A stretch of 40,232 bases of DNA, taken from the NCBI GenBank assembly GCA_047974615.1, contig JBKECM010000041.1, positions 1 to 40,232 on the forward strand, written 5' to 3'. Of the stretch, positions 9,066 through 16,525 are shown in pieces. Both the position numbers and the translations under genes were made by a program. The notes under the pieces are model-generated. The model was not told the origin of the DNA and made no database searches. It worked only from the letters and a program-made list of their open reading frames with translations. Each line of letters starts with the position of its first letter. Positions within the stretch are counted from its first letter, which is position 1. Source of the DNA: JBKEBX01 sp047974615 (GTDB lineage: Bacteria > Bacillota > Clostridia > Lachnospirales > CAMZNU01).

Positions 9066-9887
9066 TTATTTTTGAATTTTATCTCGTAAAACTTTATAAA
9101 AATTTTTTTCTACTGTCTTAACAATAGTAACTTTTTCACTATATTTTCTAATAGTAATTTTTTCATCTTTTTCAAGTAAAGTGCATTTTTTACCGTCAAC
9201 AACTAAATAAGCTTCGTTTCTTAAAGGTTTTACAACTACCGATATTGTATCATCACCGGATACAATAAAAGGTCTAGCAAAAATTGAATGAGGTGCTATT
9301 GGTGTTACACCTATTATTTCCGTATCTGATTTTATAATAGGGCCACCTACAGACAAATTATATGCAGTTGAGCCAGTTGGCGTAGTTACAATAACACCGT
9401 CACAACGAATTGTGTCAACATGAGAATTATTTATATCAATATCAAGTTCAATCATACTTGAAAAGACACCTCGATTTATGCATATATCATTAAGTGCAGT
9501 ATATTTAAAATCCCCTATTATACATTCCAACATCATTCTATTTTCACAAAAATATTTTCCTTTTAATAGTTTGTCGATGCCTTTTTTATATTTATCTCTA
9601 TCAACATCGGTTAAGTAGCCTAAATGACCAAGATTAATTCCATATATTTTTGCATTATAAGTATTTGTTTCTTTGATTTTATTTAAAATAGTACCGTCAC
9701 CGCCGATAATTATAACAAACTCACATCTATAAAACATTTCGTCTATACTAAGTGATTTATAACCTATATATCCGATACTATCTTCTGTATATACGTTTAC
9801 TTCCTTAGATTTTAAATATTCACAAACTTCTTTAGTAAAATCATAAGATTTATCTTTATCATTGTATACTAAAATACCAATATCCAT
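9066..9887 (-). CDS. nadK: NAD kinase
   Basis: The protein has 273 residues. It phosphorylates NAD to NADP with ATP or polyphosphate. The diagnostic GGDGTILNKIKE is near residues 64-75, followed by NLGHLGYLTDVD, the NAD-contact stretch TPTGSTAYNLSVGGPI and the Pro/His segment APHSIFARPFIV. The start is the ATG at 9887. Its ribosome site AAGG overlaps the last codons of tlyA, whose stop is three bases upstream. Tight packing between tlyA and recN indicates cotranscription. Confidence 0.96.
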   Translation of the reverse strand: MDIGILVYNDKDKSYDFTKEVCEYLKSKEVNVYTEDSIGYIGYKSLSIDEMFYRCEFVIIIGGDGTILNKIKETNTYNAKIYGINLGHLGYLTDVDRDKYKKGIDKLLKGKYFCENRMMLECIIGDFKYTALNDICINRGVFSSMIELDIDINNSHVDTIRCDGVIVTTPTGSTAYNLSVGGPIIKSDTEIIGVTPIAPHSIFARPFIVSGDDTISVVVKPLRNEAYLVVDGKKCTLLEKDEKITIRKYSEKVTIVKTVEKNFYKVLRDKIQK

Positions 9888-9890
9888 AAG

Positions 9891-10616
9891 TTACCTTCTT
9901 TTTAAATGTATTAAAAATTCTGTGTTTCCATCTTTTCCTAAAATAGGAGATGTAATTTCGTTGACAATTTTAAAACCTATAGCTTCATAAAACAAAAACA
10001 AATTTTCTTTTGTTTTTAATGTTGTTTTACTATCTTTAACTACACCTTTTTTATTTAAATATTTTTTACCAACTTCAAATTGTGGTTTTAAAAGTAAAAT
10101 AACACCACCATCAGGTTTTAATAAAGTTAAAACCTTTTCCATAATTTTTGTAGTTGAAACAAAAGAAACATCAATAGTAATAATATCGACTAGTTCACAG
10201 TTAAAATCCAAAATATTTGTATTTTCAAATAGATTAACTTTATTGTTTTCTTTAATTGTTATGTCCATTTGAAGTGTACCCGTATCAACAGCATAAACTT
10301 TTTCTATATCATTTAGTAATAAGCAATGTGTAAATCCTCCTGTAGAAGAACCAACATCAAGAGCAATTTTATTTTTTACATTAATATCAAAAATTTCTAA
10401 TGCTTTTTCAAGTTTAAGCCCTGCACGACTAACATATTTTAAAAAATCACTTTCCAATACTTCTATACTTTCAAATTCATCTAATGTAAGTTTTAAATTA
10501 CACTTGCATATACTGTTATTAAAAAAAACTTTTTCATCTTTTATAATTTTGCTTGCTTTTTCACGACTAATATTTAATTTTTTACTAAGCAATACATCAA
10601 TTCTATATTTTTCCAT
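9891..10616 (-). CDS. tlyA: TlyA-family rRNA 2'-O-methyltransferase
   Basis: The protein has 241 residues. An S4 RNA-binding domain covers about residues 1-60 (YRIDVLLSKKLNISREKASKII). An FtsJ-like Rossmann methyltransferase domain follows, with the SAM motif ALDVGSSTGGFTHCLL near 85-100. Relatives such as mycobacterial TlyA and the Bacillus YqxC methylate rRNA riboses; older annotation calls them hemolysins. It starts three bases behind the dxs stop. Only a weak purine-rich ribosome site (GAGATAGAG) is visible, so translation is probably coupled to dxs. Confidence 0.93.
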   Translation of the reverse strand: MEKYRIDVLLSKKLNISREKASKIIKDEKVFFNNSICKCNLKLTLDEFESIEVLESDFLKYVSRAGLKLEKALEIFDINVKNKIALDVGSSTGGFTHCLLLNDIEKVYAVDTGTLQMDITIKENNKVNLFENTNILDFNCELVDIITIDVSFVSTTKIMEKVLTLLKPDGGVILLLKPQFEVGKKYLNKKGVVKDSKTTLKTKENLFLFYEAIGFKIVNEITSPILGKDGNTEFLIHLKRR

Positions 10617-10619
10617 ATT

Positions 10620-12467
10620 TTAACCAAAATTCTCTATCTCTTTGTAAACATCATATGCAGTAATACCAGCATATTTTTGCAACTCATCAATACTCCCTTG
10701 TTCTATAAAAGTATCATAACCAAAACTTCTAAAATTATTAAATTTCACATTTTTTTCAACTAGTTTTAATAATAATGTAGCAGCAAACCCATTTCTTTTA
10801 TTTCCATCTTCTAAAACAACAATGTTTGTATATTTTTTTACTAAGTCTATGATATCGTCAAATGCCGTTAAAATATATGGGTTAATAACACCTATTTCAC
10901 TGTTTTTTTTGTTTACTTCAAGGGCAATTTTCATAAAGTTACCTACAGCAACGATACAAGTTTTTTCACCTTTAAATACTTCATAGGGGCATATTTCCTT
11001 TGTGGCAACATAGATAGTTTCTTTTGGAATTAACCCTTTAGGATATCTTATAGCTATCGGTGAGTTTTGCTTTTCAATAGAATACTCAATAGCAAGATTT
11101 AATTCTTCTTCACAGTAAGGCGAAATTATTTTAATATTTGGAACACTTAAAAAATATGAAATATCAAAAACACCTTGATGTGTTTCTCCATCTTCACCTA
11201 CAAGACCTGCTCTATCTATACCAAATACAACATGTAAATTTTGTAAAGCTACATCGTGAATTATTTGATCATAGGCTCTTTGATAAAAACTAGAATAAAT
11301 TGGAACAATCGGCACAAACCCTTCTTTTGCAAGACCACAAGCAAAAGTAATAGCGTGTTGCTCTGCAATACCTACATCAAAAAATCTTTTAGGCAATTTT
11401 TCAGCAAAAGTATTCATACCTGTACCCCCTGCCATTGCAGCAGTTATACAAATAATCTTATCATTTTTTTGTGCAAGTTCAAGCACTTTTTTACCAAAAG
11501 CTTTGGAATAGTCATCACCTATTCCAATTTTTTTATCTTGTTTACCAGTAGATATATCAAACTTACCTACTCCATGAAATTTTTCAGGGAAGTTTTCAGC
11601 TAAAATATATCCTTTTCCTTTTTTAGTTTTAATATGTAAAACTATAGGTCCTTCTATACTTTCAGCTGTTTCTATTGCATTTATTATAGAGTTAATGTTA
11701 TGTCCATCTATAAGACCATAGTATCTTATACCTAAATCCTCAAAAAAACTACCAAAATTGTCACCAACCATTTTTCTTAAAGATTTTTTCATACTTGAAA
11801 TACTATCAATAGCAACTCTTGAGCCAAAAGGTATACCTTGTAAAAATTTTTCAGTTTTATCTTTAGCTTCAATGTAATCTTTGTTTATTCTAACTTTTGA
11901 TAAGTTTTTTGATAATGCACCAACATTTTTTGAAATGCTCATCTCATTGTCATTTAACATAATAACAATATTACTTTTGAGTCTACCTGCGTTATTTAAA
12001 GCTTCATAAGCCATACCACCTGTTAATGCACCATCACCAATTACAATGTAAACTTTATCTTTTATACCTTTAAGTCTATTTGCTTCTGCAATACCTACAC
12101 CAGCAGAAATAGACGTAGTAGAATGACCAGTATTAAATGCATCGTGAATACTTTCAGAGCTTTTAGGAAAACCACTTAAACCATTATATTGTCTAAGTTT
12201 TGAAAATAAATCTTTTCTATCAGTTAAAATTTTATGAGTATAACTTTGATGACCAACATCAAATATAATTTTATTACTTGGGGAATTTAACACATAATGC
12301 ATAGCAATCGTTAAATCAACTACACCAAGATTTGATGCCAAGTGTCCACCTGTTTTACTTACATTTTCAACTAAAAAATCACGTACTTCTTTTGCAAGTA
12401 TGTCAAGTTCAAAAATATTTAGTTTTTTTAAATCATTTGGGTTATTAATATTTTTCAAAAGTTTCAT
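10620..12467 (-). CDS. dxs: 1-deoxy-D-xylulose-5-phosphate synthase
   Basis: The protein has 615 residues, the usual length. It is a thiamin-diphosphate enzyme that condenses pyruvate and glyceraldehyde 3-phosphate, the entry step of the MEP isoprenoid pathway. The ThDP/Mg motif GDGALTGGMAYEALNNAG is near 142. The transketolase pyrimidine domain (FDVGIAEQHAITFACGLAKEG, then YQRAYDQIIHDVALQ) and a transketolase C domain follow. The ATG at 12467 has AAGGTG upstream. It follows the YuiD-like gene by 15 bases and ispA is nearby, so isoprenoid synthesis (Dxs, IspA) and a probable membrane-lipid protein are encoded together. Confidence 0.97.
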   Translation of the reverse strand: MKLLKNINNPNDLKKLNIFELDILAKEVRDFLVENVSKTGGHLASNLGVVDLTIAMHYVLNSPSNKIIFDVGHQSYTHKILTDRKDLFSKLRQYNGLSGFPKSSESIHDAFNTGHSTTSISAGVGIAEANRLKGIKDKVYIVIGDGALTGGMAYEALNNAGRLKSNIVIMLNDNEMSISKNVGALSKNLSKVRINKDYIEAKDKTEKFLQGIPFGSRVAIDSISSMKKSLRKMVGDNFGSFFEDLGIRYYGLIDGHNINSIINAIETAESIEGPIVLHIKTKKGKGYILAENFPEKFHGVGKFDISTGKQDKKIGIGDDYSKAFGKKVLELAQKNDKIICITAAMAGGTGMNTFAEKLPKRFFDVGIAEQHAITFACGLAKEGFVPIVPIYSSFYQRAYDQIIHDVALQNLHVVFGIDRAGLVGEDGETHQGVFDISYFLSVPNIKIISPYCEEELNLAIEYSIEKQNSPIAIRYPKGLIPKETIYVATKEICPYEVFKGEKTCIVAVGNFMKIALEVNKKNSEIGVINPYILTAFDDIIDLVKKYTNIVVLEDGNKRNGFAATLLLKLVEKNVKFNNFRSFGYDTFIEQGSIDELQKYAGITAYDVYKEIENFG

Positions 12468-12482
12468 ACTTCACCTTTTATT

Positions 12483-12923
12483 TTATATATATACATACAC
12501 AGCAACTAAAATACCTAGCAAAGCACCTGCAAAAACTTGTATAGGAGTATGACCAAGTAAAACTTTTAAATCCTCTGTAACATCTAAATCATGTGCTTCA
12601 ATTTTTTTAACAATATTATTTAAAAGTTCTGCATGTAAGCCTGCTTGTCGTCTTACTCCAGATGCATCATACATTACTACAAGAGATATTACCACTGCAA
12701 GAGCAAAAATTGTAGAAGAAAAACCATTTTCAAAACCAATAGCACATGCAGTAGAAGTAACAATAGACGAGTGAGAACTAGGCATACCACCACTTGATAA
12801 CATTAAGCCTATATCGAATTTTTTATATTGAATAAGACAAATCAATATTTTTAAAAATTGAGCTAATGCCCATGAAATTATTGCTATAGATAATACAGTG
12901 TTAAATCCTAATACCTCTATCAT
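12483..12923 (-). CDS. yuiD: Divergent PAP2-family (DUF212/YuiD) membrane protein
   Basis: The protein has 146 residues and four or five hydrophobic segments. It carries the signatures of the divergent PAP2 family: GGMPSSHSS near residue 45, YDASGVRRQAG near 83 and LGHTPIQVFAG near 123. PAP2 enzymes are lipid or polyprenyl phosphate phosphatases. Activity of the DUF212 branch is not established. Its position between ispA and dxs suggests a role in polyprenyl phosphate or membrane-lipid metabolism, an inference from context only. GGGAG lies eight bases before the ATG, and 12 bases separate it from ispA. Confidence 0.9.
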   Translation of the reverse strand: MIEVLGFNTVLSIAIISWALAQFLKILICLIQYKKFDIGLMLSSGGMPSSHSSIVTSTACAIGFENGFSSTIFALAVVISLVVMYDASGVRRQAGLHAELLNNIVKKIEAHDLDVTEDLKVLLGHTPIQVFAGALLGILVAVYVYI

Positions 12924-12935
12924 AAATATTGCTCC

Positions 12936-13841
12936 CTACTTAATTTTATTTATACTTTTAATTATCATATATCCAAACAAACTATCTTTAGCTTGTAATT
13001 TTTCAAGTGTATCTATTACATCATTTTTGGTTTTCATAAATAATTCTTTAGATTTTTTTATACCTAAAAAAGTAACATAAGTCAATTTATCATTTTTTTC
13101 ATCTGAACCAATAGGTTTACCAAGCTCATCTTCTGAGCTTATATAGTCAAGTAAATCATCTTGTATTTGAAAAGCCAAACCAACAAGGTCAGCCAGTTCA
13201 TCTAAAATCAAATATTGCTCATCAGATACATCAGCCAAAATTCCACCTATGCAAATAGGAGCTTTAAACAATTTTCCGGTTTTATTTAAATGAATTTCTT
13301 TTAACAATTCAAGGTTTTTAATTTTAGAATTTGAAAAAACATCTAAAACTTGTCCTTTAATCATACCTTTTGTACCGGAACAACTGCTAAGTAAATCAAG
13401 TGACTTAACATATTTTTGGTACTTAACAAGTGTAAAGTCTTCTTTAAAGCCTTTCGCAACAGTTTCAAAAGCAAAATTCAATAGTCCATCACCTGACAAA
13501 ATAGCTAAAGCTTCACCATAAACAATGTGATTAGTAGGTTTTCCACGTCGCATATCATCATTATCCATAGCAGGTAAATCATCATGTATTAGTGAATATG
13601 TATGAATATATTCTATTGCAAGAACAAAAGGTAAAATTTCATCAAAACTAAATAAATCTTTATTAAAATGCAAAAATGAAGTCATAAGAAGTAAAGGTCG
13701 TAATCTTTTACCACCAGCTTCAAGGCTATATACCATACTTTCTAAAGTTTTTGTTTCAATATCGGAACTATTAATTAAATTATTGATAAGTTCTTTATTC
13801 ACAAACTCTATAAATGCATTAATCTCACTTCTATTATCCAT
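12936..13841 (-). CDS. ispA: Polyprenyl synthetase (farnesyl diphosphate synthase type)
   Basis: The protein has 301 residues. The first Asp-rich motif DDLPAMDNDD is near residue 86, followed by MRRGKPTNH. The second, DDLLD, is near 227. Together they bind Mg and the allylic diphosphate. The enzyme condenses IPP with DMAPP/GPP to farnesyl (possibly geranylgeranyl) diphosphate for undecaprenyl and quinone synthesis. GAGG precedes the ATG at 13841. That ATG overlaps the TAA stop of xseB by one base (TAATG), so the two are translationally coupled. This matches the xseA-xseB-ispA-dxs order of Bacillus and Clostridium. Confidence 0.95.
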   Translation of the reverse strand: MDNRSEINAFIEFVNKELINNLINSSDIETKTLESMVYSLEAGGKRLRPLLLMTSFLHFNKDLFSFDEILPFVLAIEYIHTYSLIHDDLPAMDNDDMRRGKPTNHIVYGEALAILSGDGLLNFAFETVAKGFKEDFTLVKYQKYVKSLDLLSSCSGTKGMIKGQVLDVFSNSKIKNLELLKEIHLNKTGKLFKAPICIGGILADVSDEQYLILDELADLVGLAFQIQDDLLDYISSEDELGKPIGSDEKNDKLTYVTFLGIKKSKELFMKTKNDVIDTLEKLQAKDSLFGYMIIKSINKIK

Positions 13842-14059
13842 TATAAAACCTCATCAGATGATTTTTTTAAAAAAATAATTTCTTGTTCATATACTTGTAA
13901 AGATTTTGACATACTTTCAATGTAATCAATACCCTCTTTATAAAATTTTATAGCAGTATCAATAGCTAAATCTTCATCTTCAAGTTGTTCAACTATATCA
14001 TTAAGTTTTTCCATACGTTTTTCATAAGACATAGCATCAATTTGTTTTTTAGTTGCCAT
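13841..14059 (-). CDS. xseB: Exodeoxyribonuclease VII small subunit
   Basis: The protein has 72 residues, typical for XseB, the helical-hairpin partner of XseA. The signature stretch YEKRMEKLNDIVEQLEDEDLAID is present from residue 10 onwards and is followed by a second amphipathic helix ending in YEQEIIFLKK. The start at 14059 has AGGAG seven bases upstream. The reading frame is open further upstream to 14116, but that would overlap xseA and add an atypical basic leader, so I reject the longer form. xseA ends ten bases upstream and ispA overlaps the stop by one base. Confidence 0.93.
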   Translation of the reverse strand: MATKKQIDAMSYEKRMEKLNDIVEQLEDEDLAIDTAIKFYKEGIDYIESMSKSLQVYEQEIIFLKKSSDEVL

Positions 14060-14069
14060 AAAATTTCTC

Positions 14070-15284
14070 CTAACTTTGACTTTGAACTTTTGTAACTTTA
14101 CCCTCAATATACCCATCGCTTACAGCTATATTAATAGTATCGCCTTCCTTAACGTTATTGATACTTTTAACTACATTAAGATCTTTATCTCTGGTTATTG
14201 AATAACCTTTAACTATATTTTTAACTGGACTATTCGCTTCAAGTAGTCGTGTAAAATATGCAATTTTATTTTTATTTGCATTTAAGGATTTTTTCAAAAG
14301 TAAGTCAATTTCATCTTTTGTAACTTTTAAGTTTTCTCTATTACTATTTATTATATATATAGGATTAGAAAACACTTTGCTAGCTTTAATGTTTTCTAAG
14401 TGATTTTCATATTTTCTAATTTTTTGCAATAATAATGTATGTATATAACTTTCATATCTGCTAAGCTCATCTTTTAATTCTTTTTCATCTATAAAAAGGA
14501 TTTCAGCAGCTTCTGAAGGTGTAGCACACCTAAGGTCGGCAACCATATCAGATATAGTGTAGTCTGTTTCATGCCCTATAGCAGAAACAATAGGTGTTTT
14601 ACAGTTATATATACTTCTAGCTACTACCTCTTCGTTAAATGGGATTAAGTCTAAAAAACTACCTCCACCACGTGCTAAAATAATAACATCTATATATTCA
14701 AGTCTAGATACTTCATCAATGGCACGTGCTATTTCAAAATGAGCATTTTCACCTTGTACTTTTGTATGATAAATGTGAACTTTTATACTTTTGTTACGTC
14801 TATTACTTATGTTTAATATATCATAAAGTACTGAACCTGTATCACTAGTTATAATAGCAATATTTTTTGGATAAGTTGGCATTTTTTTCTTAATTGACAA
14901 ATCAAAGAAACCTTCATTAGAAAGTTTCTTTTTTAACATATCTATTTTAATTTGTAAATCTCCAACACCATAGGGTTTCATTTCTTTGGCGTTAATTTGA
15001 AAAGAACCCGTTTTTTCATATATTGTTACACTTCCATGAATTAAAACTTTCATACCATTTTCAACTTTATATGGCATATAATTCACGTAATTCTTAAACA
15101 TAACACAGTTGATTGTAGCCGAAGAATCTTTAACTTGAAAATATAAATGCCCAGAAAAATGCTCTTTAAGTCCAACAACTTCTCCAACAATATATATGTC
15201 ATTTAAAATAACGTCATTAAGAAATATTCCTTTAACGTAAATATTCAGCTCTGAAACAGAAAAAGATTTTCCATTATACTCCAT
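14070..15284 (-). CDS. xseA: Exodeoxyribonuclease VII large subunit
   Basis: The protein has 404 residues. The N-terminal OB-fold (about 1-100, with VGEVVGLKEHFSGHLYFQVKD) is followed by the nuclease domain with PKNIAIITSDTGS, the strongly conserved ILARGGGSFLDL and GHETDYTISDMVADLRCATPSEAAE. A coiled-coil part and a short C-terminal strand region come last. With XseB it degrades single-stranded DNA processively from both ends. The ATG lies four bases behind the nusB stop with no clear ribosome site, which suggests translational coupling. Confidence 0.95.
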   Translation of the reverse strand: MEYNGKSFSVSELNIYVKGIFLNDVILNDIYIVGEVVGLKEHFSGHLYFQVKDSSATINCVMFKNYVNYMPYKVENGMKVLIHGSVTIYEKTGSFQINAKEMKPYGVGDLQIKIDMLKKKLSNEGFFDLSIKKKMPTYPKNIAIITSDTGSVLYDILNISNRRNKSIKVHIYHTKVQGENAHFEIARAIDEVSRLEYIDVIILARGGGSFLDLIPFNEEVVARSIYNCKTPIVSAIGHETDYTISDMVADLRCATPSEAAEILFIDEKELKDELSRYESYIHTLLLQKIRKYENHLENIKASKVFSNPIYIINSNRENLKVTKDEIDLLLKKSLNANKNKIAYFTRLLEANSPVKNIVKGYSITRDKDLNVVKSINNVKEGDTINIAVSDGYIEGKVTKVQSQS

Positions 15285-15288
15285 ATAC

Positions 15289-15906
15289 TTAACTTTCTAA
15301 AGTTTTAGAAACTTTGCCTAATAAACCATTTACAAATTTAAATGTATCTTCATCACAATATTTTTTAGCAAGCTCAACGGCTTCGTTTATAATAACTTTG
15401 TGAGATATATCTTTACAAAATAAAAACTCATATATAGCAATACGTAAAACAGCTTTAACTTCTTTACTTAATCTATCAATAGACCATTTAGAGTTTTTTG
15501 AAATATATTCATCAATAGTACTTAAATTTTGGTAAGTACCACTAATTGTATTGTATATATACTCATAAGCTTCATTGTTAATAACTTTTCTTTTTATACC
15601 TTCAAAGTCAAATTCATTATCAAATTCAAAAGGGTTTCTTTCATATTTCTCAAGTCTAACATCATTTTTCGTATTGATATTAGTTTCAATTTCAATTTCA
15701 TTATCAGTTTCAGTTTCAATGTCAAATTCTTCTATATCAACAAGATTTTCAGTTTCTTCAGAAATAATTTCGCCTTCAGTTTGATTAATAGCAAGTGTTA
15801 AAAGGTAAGTATTCAAATGTTTTTGTACTTCAAAGTCTTCAAAAAAATCTATTTGATAAACTACACCAAAAATATGTTGCCTTGCATTACGTCTACTAAT
15901 ATTCAT
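15289..15906 (-). CDS. nusB: Transcription antitermination factor NusB with acidic insertion
   Basis: The protein has 205 residues, about 65-75 more than a usual NusB. NusB binds boxA RNA with NusE(S10) for rRNA antitermination. The N-terminal helix (SRRNARQHIFGVVYQIDF) and the C-terminal bundle (WSIDRLSKEVKAVLRIAIYEFLF, VIINEAVELAKKYCDEDTFKFVNGLLGKV) are clear. Between them, at about residues 37-108, lies a low-complexity Glu/Asp/Asn/Thr-rich insert. It is encoded partly by a near-repeat of GAAATT/GAAACT hexamers at about 15684-15720. The insert falls where normal NusB has the short link between its first two helices. The upstream gene yqhY is 18 bases away, as in Bacillus yqhY-nusB. Confidence 0.92.
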   Translation of the reverse strand: MNISRRNARQHIFGVVYQIDFFEDFEVQKHLNTYLLTLAINQTEGEIISEETENLVDIEEFDIETETDNEIEIETNINTKNDVRLEKYERNPFEFDNEFDFEGIKRKVINNEAYEYIYNTISGTYQNLSTIDEYISKNSKWSIDRLSKEVKAVLRIAIYEFLFCKDISHKVIINEAVELAKKYCDEDTFKFVNGLLGKVSKTLES

Positions 15907-15924
15907 ATATACCTATCCTTTTGA

Positions 15925-16278
15925 TTAGCTTAAGTTTATAACATTAACATTAACAGAGCCAACCTTAAGTCCTGTCATAGTTTCTATTGTAGTTATAATC
16001 TTTTGTTGCACTTTGTTAGAAACATCAACTATTTTAGTTCCGAGCTTTAAAACAACATCAACTTCACATTCAACGATATTATCAAACACACTTATTCTAA
16101 CACCCTTTGCAAAATTAACTTTTTTATTTACAAACTGTAAAGTTCCTTTATTATTGTCAGTAGGAGAAAGAACACCTTCCACTTCACCGATAGCAGTACC
16201 TACTATTATAGCAATAACTTCATTTGAGATGTTTATTTGTCCAAACTCAGAAGTTCCATTAATATTAATTTCACTCAT
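15925..16278 (-). CDS. yqhY: Asp23/Gls24-family protein, YqhY type
   Basis: The protein has 117 residues and is a clear Asp23 (DUF322) domain: ISNEVIAIIVGTAIGEVEGV at the start and VQQKIITTIETMTGLKVGSVNVNV at the end. The position directly before nusB matches Bacillus yqhY, a protein connected with control of acetyl-CoA carboxylase and lipid synthesis. The function in Clostridia is not settled. GGAGGT lies five bases before the ATG. This is the first gene of the ten-gene run down to recN and has a good promoter upstream. Confidence 0.9.
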   Translation of the reverse strand: MSEININGTSEFGQINISNEVIAIIVGTAIGEVEGVLSPTDNNKGTLQFVNKKVNFAKGVRISVFDNIVECEVDVVLKLGTKIVDVSNKVQQKIITTIETMTGLKVGSVNVNVINLS

Positions 16279-16322
16279 AAAATACCTCCAATAGTACTAA
16301 AATAAAATACCAATATATATTA

Positions 16323-16351
16323 ATTGTAACAAATTTTTTATATTAAATCAA
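16323..16351 (-). promoter_or_regulatory. Sigma-A promoter of the yqhY-nusB-...-recN operon
   Basis: On the minus strand the -35 TTGATT (plus 16346-16351) and the -10 TACAAT (16323-16328) are separated by exactly 17 bases. The start point would be near 16316, about 38 bases before the yqhY ATG. All ten genes down to recN follow with gaps of 18 bases or fewer. Confidence 0.7.
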
Positions 16352-16418
16352 GTTAAAATTTATAGACCACAAGTGTAGTAAATTCTTAAGGTAATGCATT
16401 AAAATTAAATACTTTGAA

Positions 16419-16447
16419 TTGTAATAAAAATGCTAATATGTTATAAT
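16419..16447 (+). promoter_or_regulatory. Sigma-A promoter of the GGDEF-like sensor gene
   Basis: The -35 TTGTAA (16419-16424) and the perfect -10 TATAAT (16442-16447) have a 17-base spacer. The start point would be near 16454, leaving a leader of about 70 bases before the ATG at 16526. The divergent yqhY promoter is about 70 bases to the left, so the intergenic stretch serves both genes. Confidence 0.65.
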
Positions 16448-16525
16448 TTACGTGATATATACTTTTCAATTATAATATCATTTTAATATGTCTATACTTT
16501 AATATTACTTATGTGGAGGTGTTAT

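Noticed and set aside
11256..11603. Plus-strand open frame opposite dxs
   Set aside because: It overlaps conserved dxs codons and has no ribosome site; its low-complexity Ser/Phe/Cys-rich reading is typical of antisense frames.
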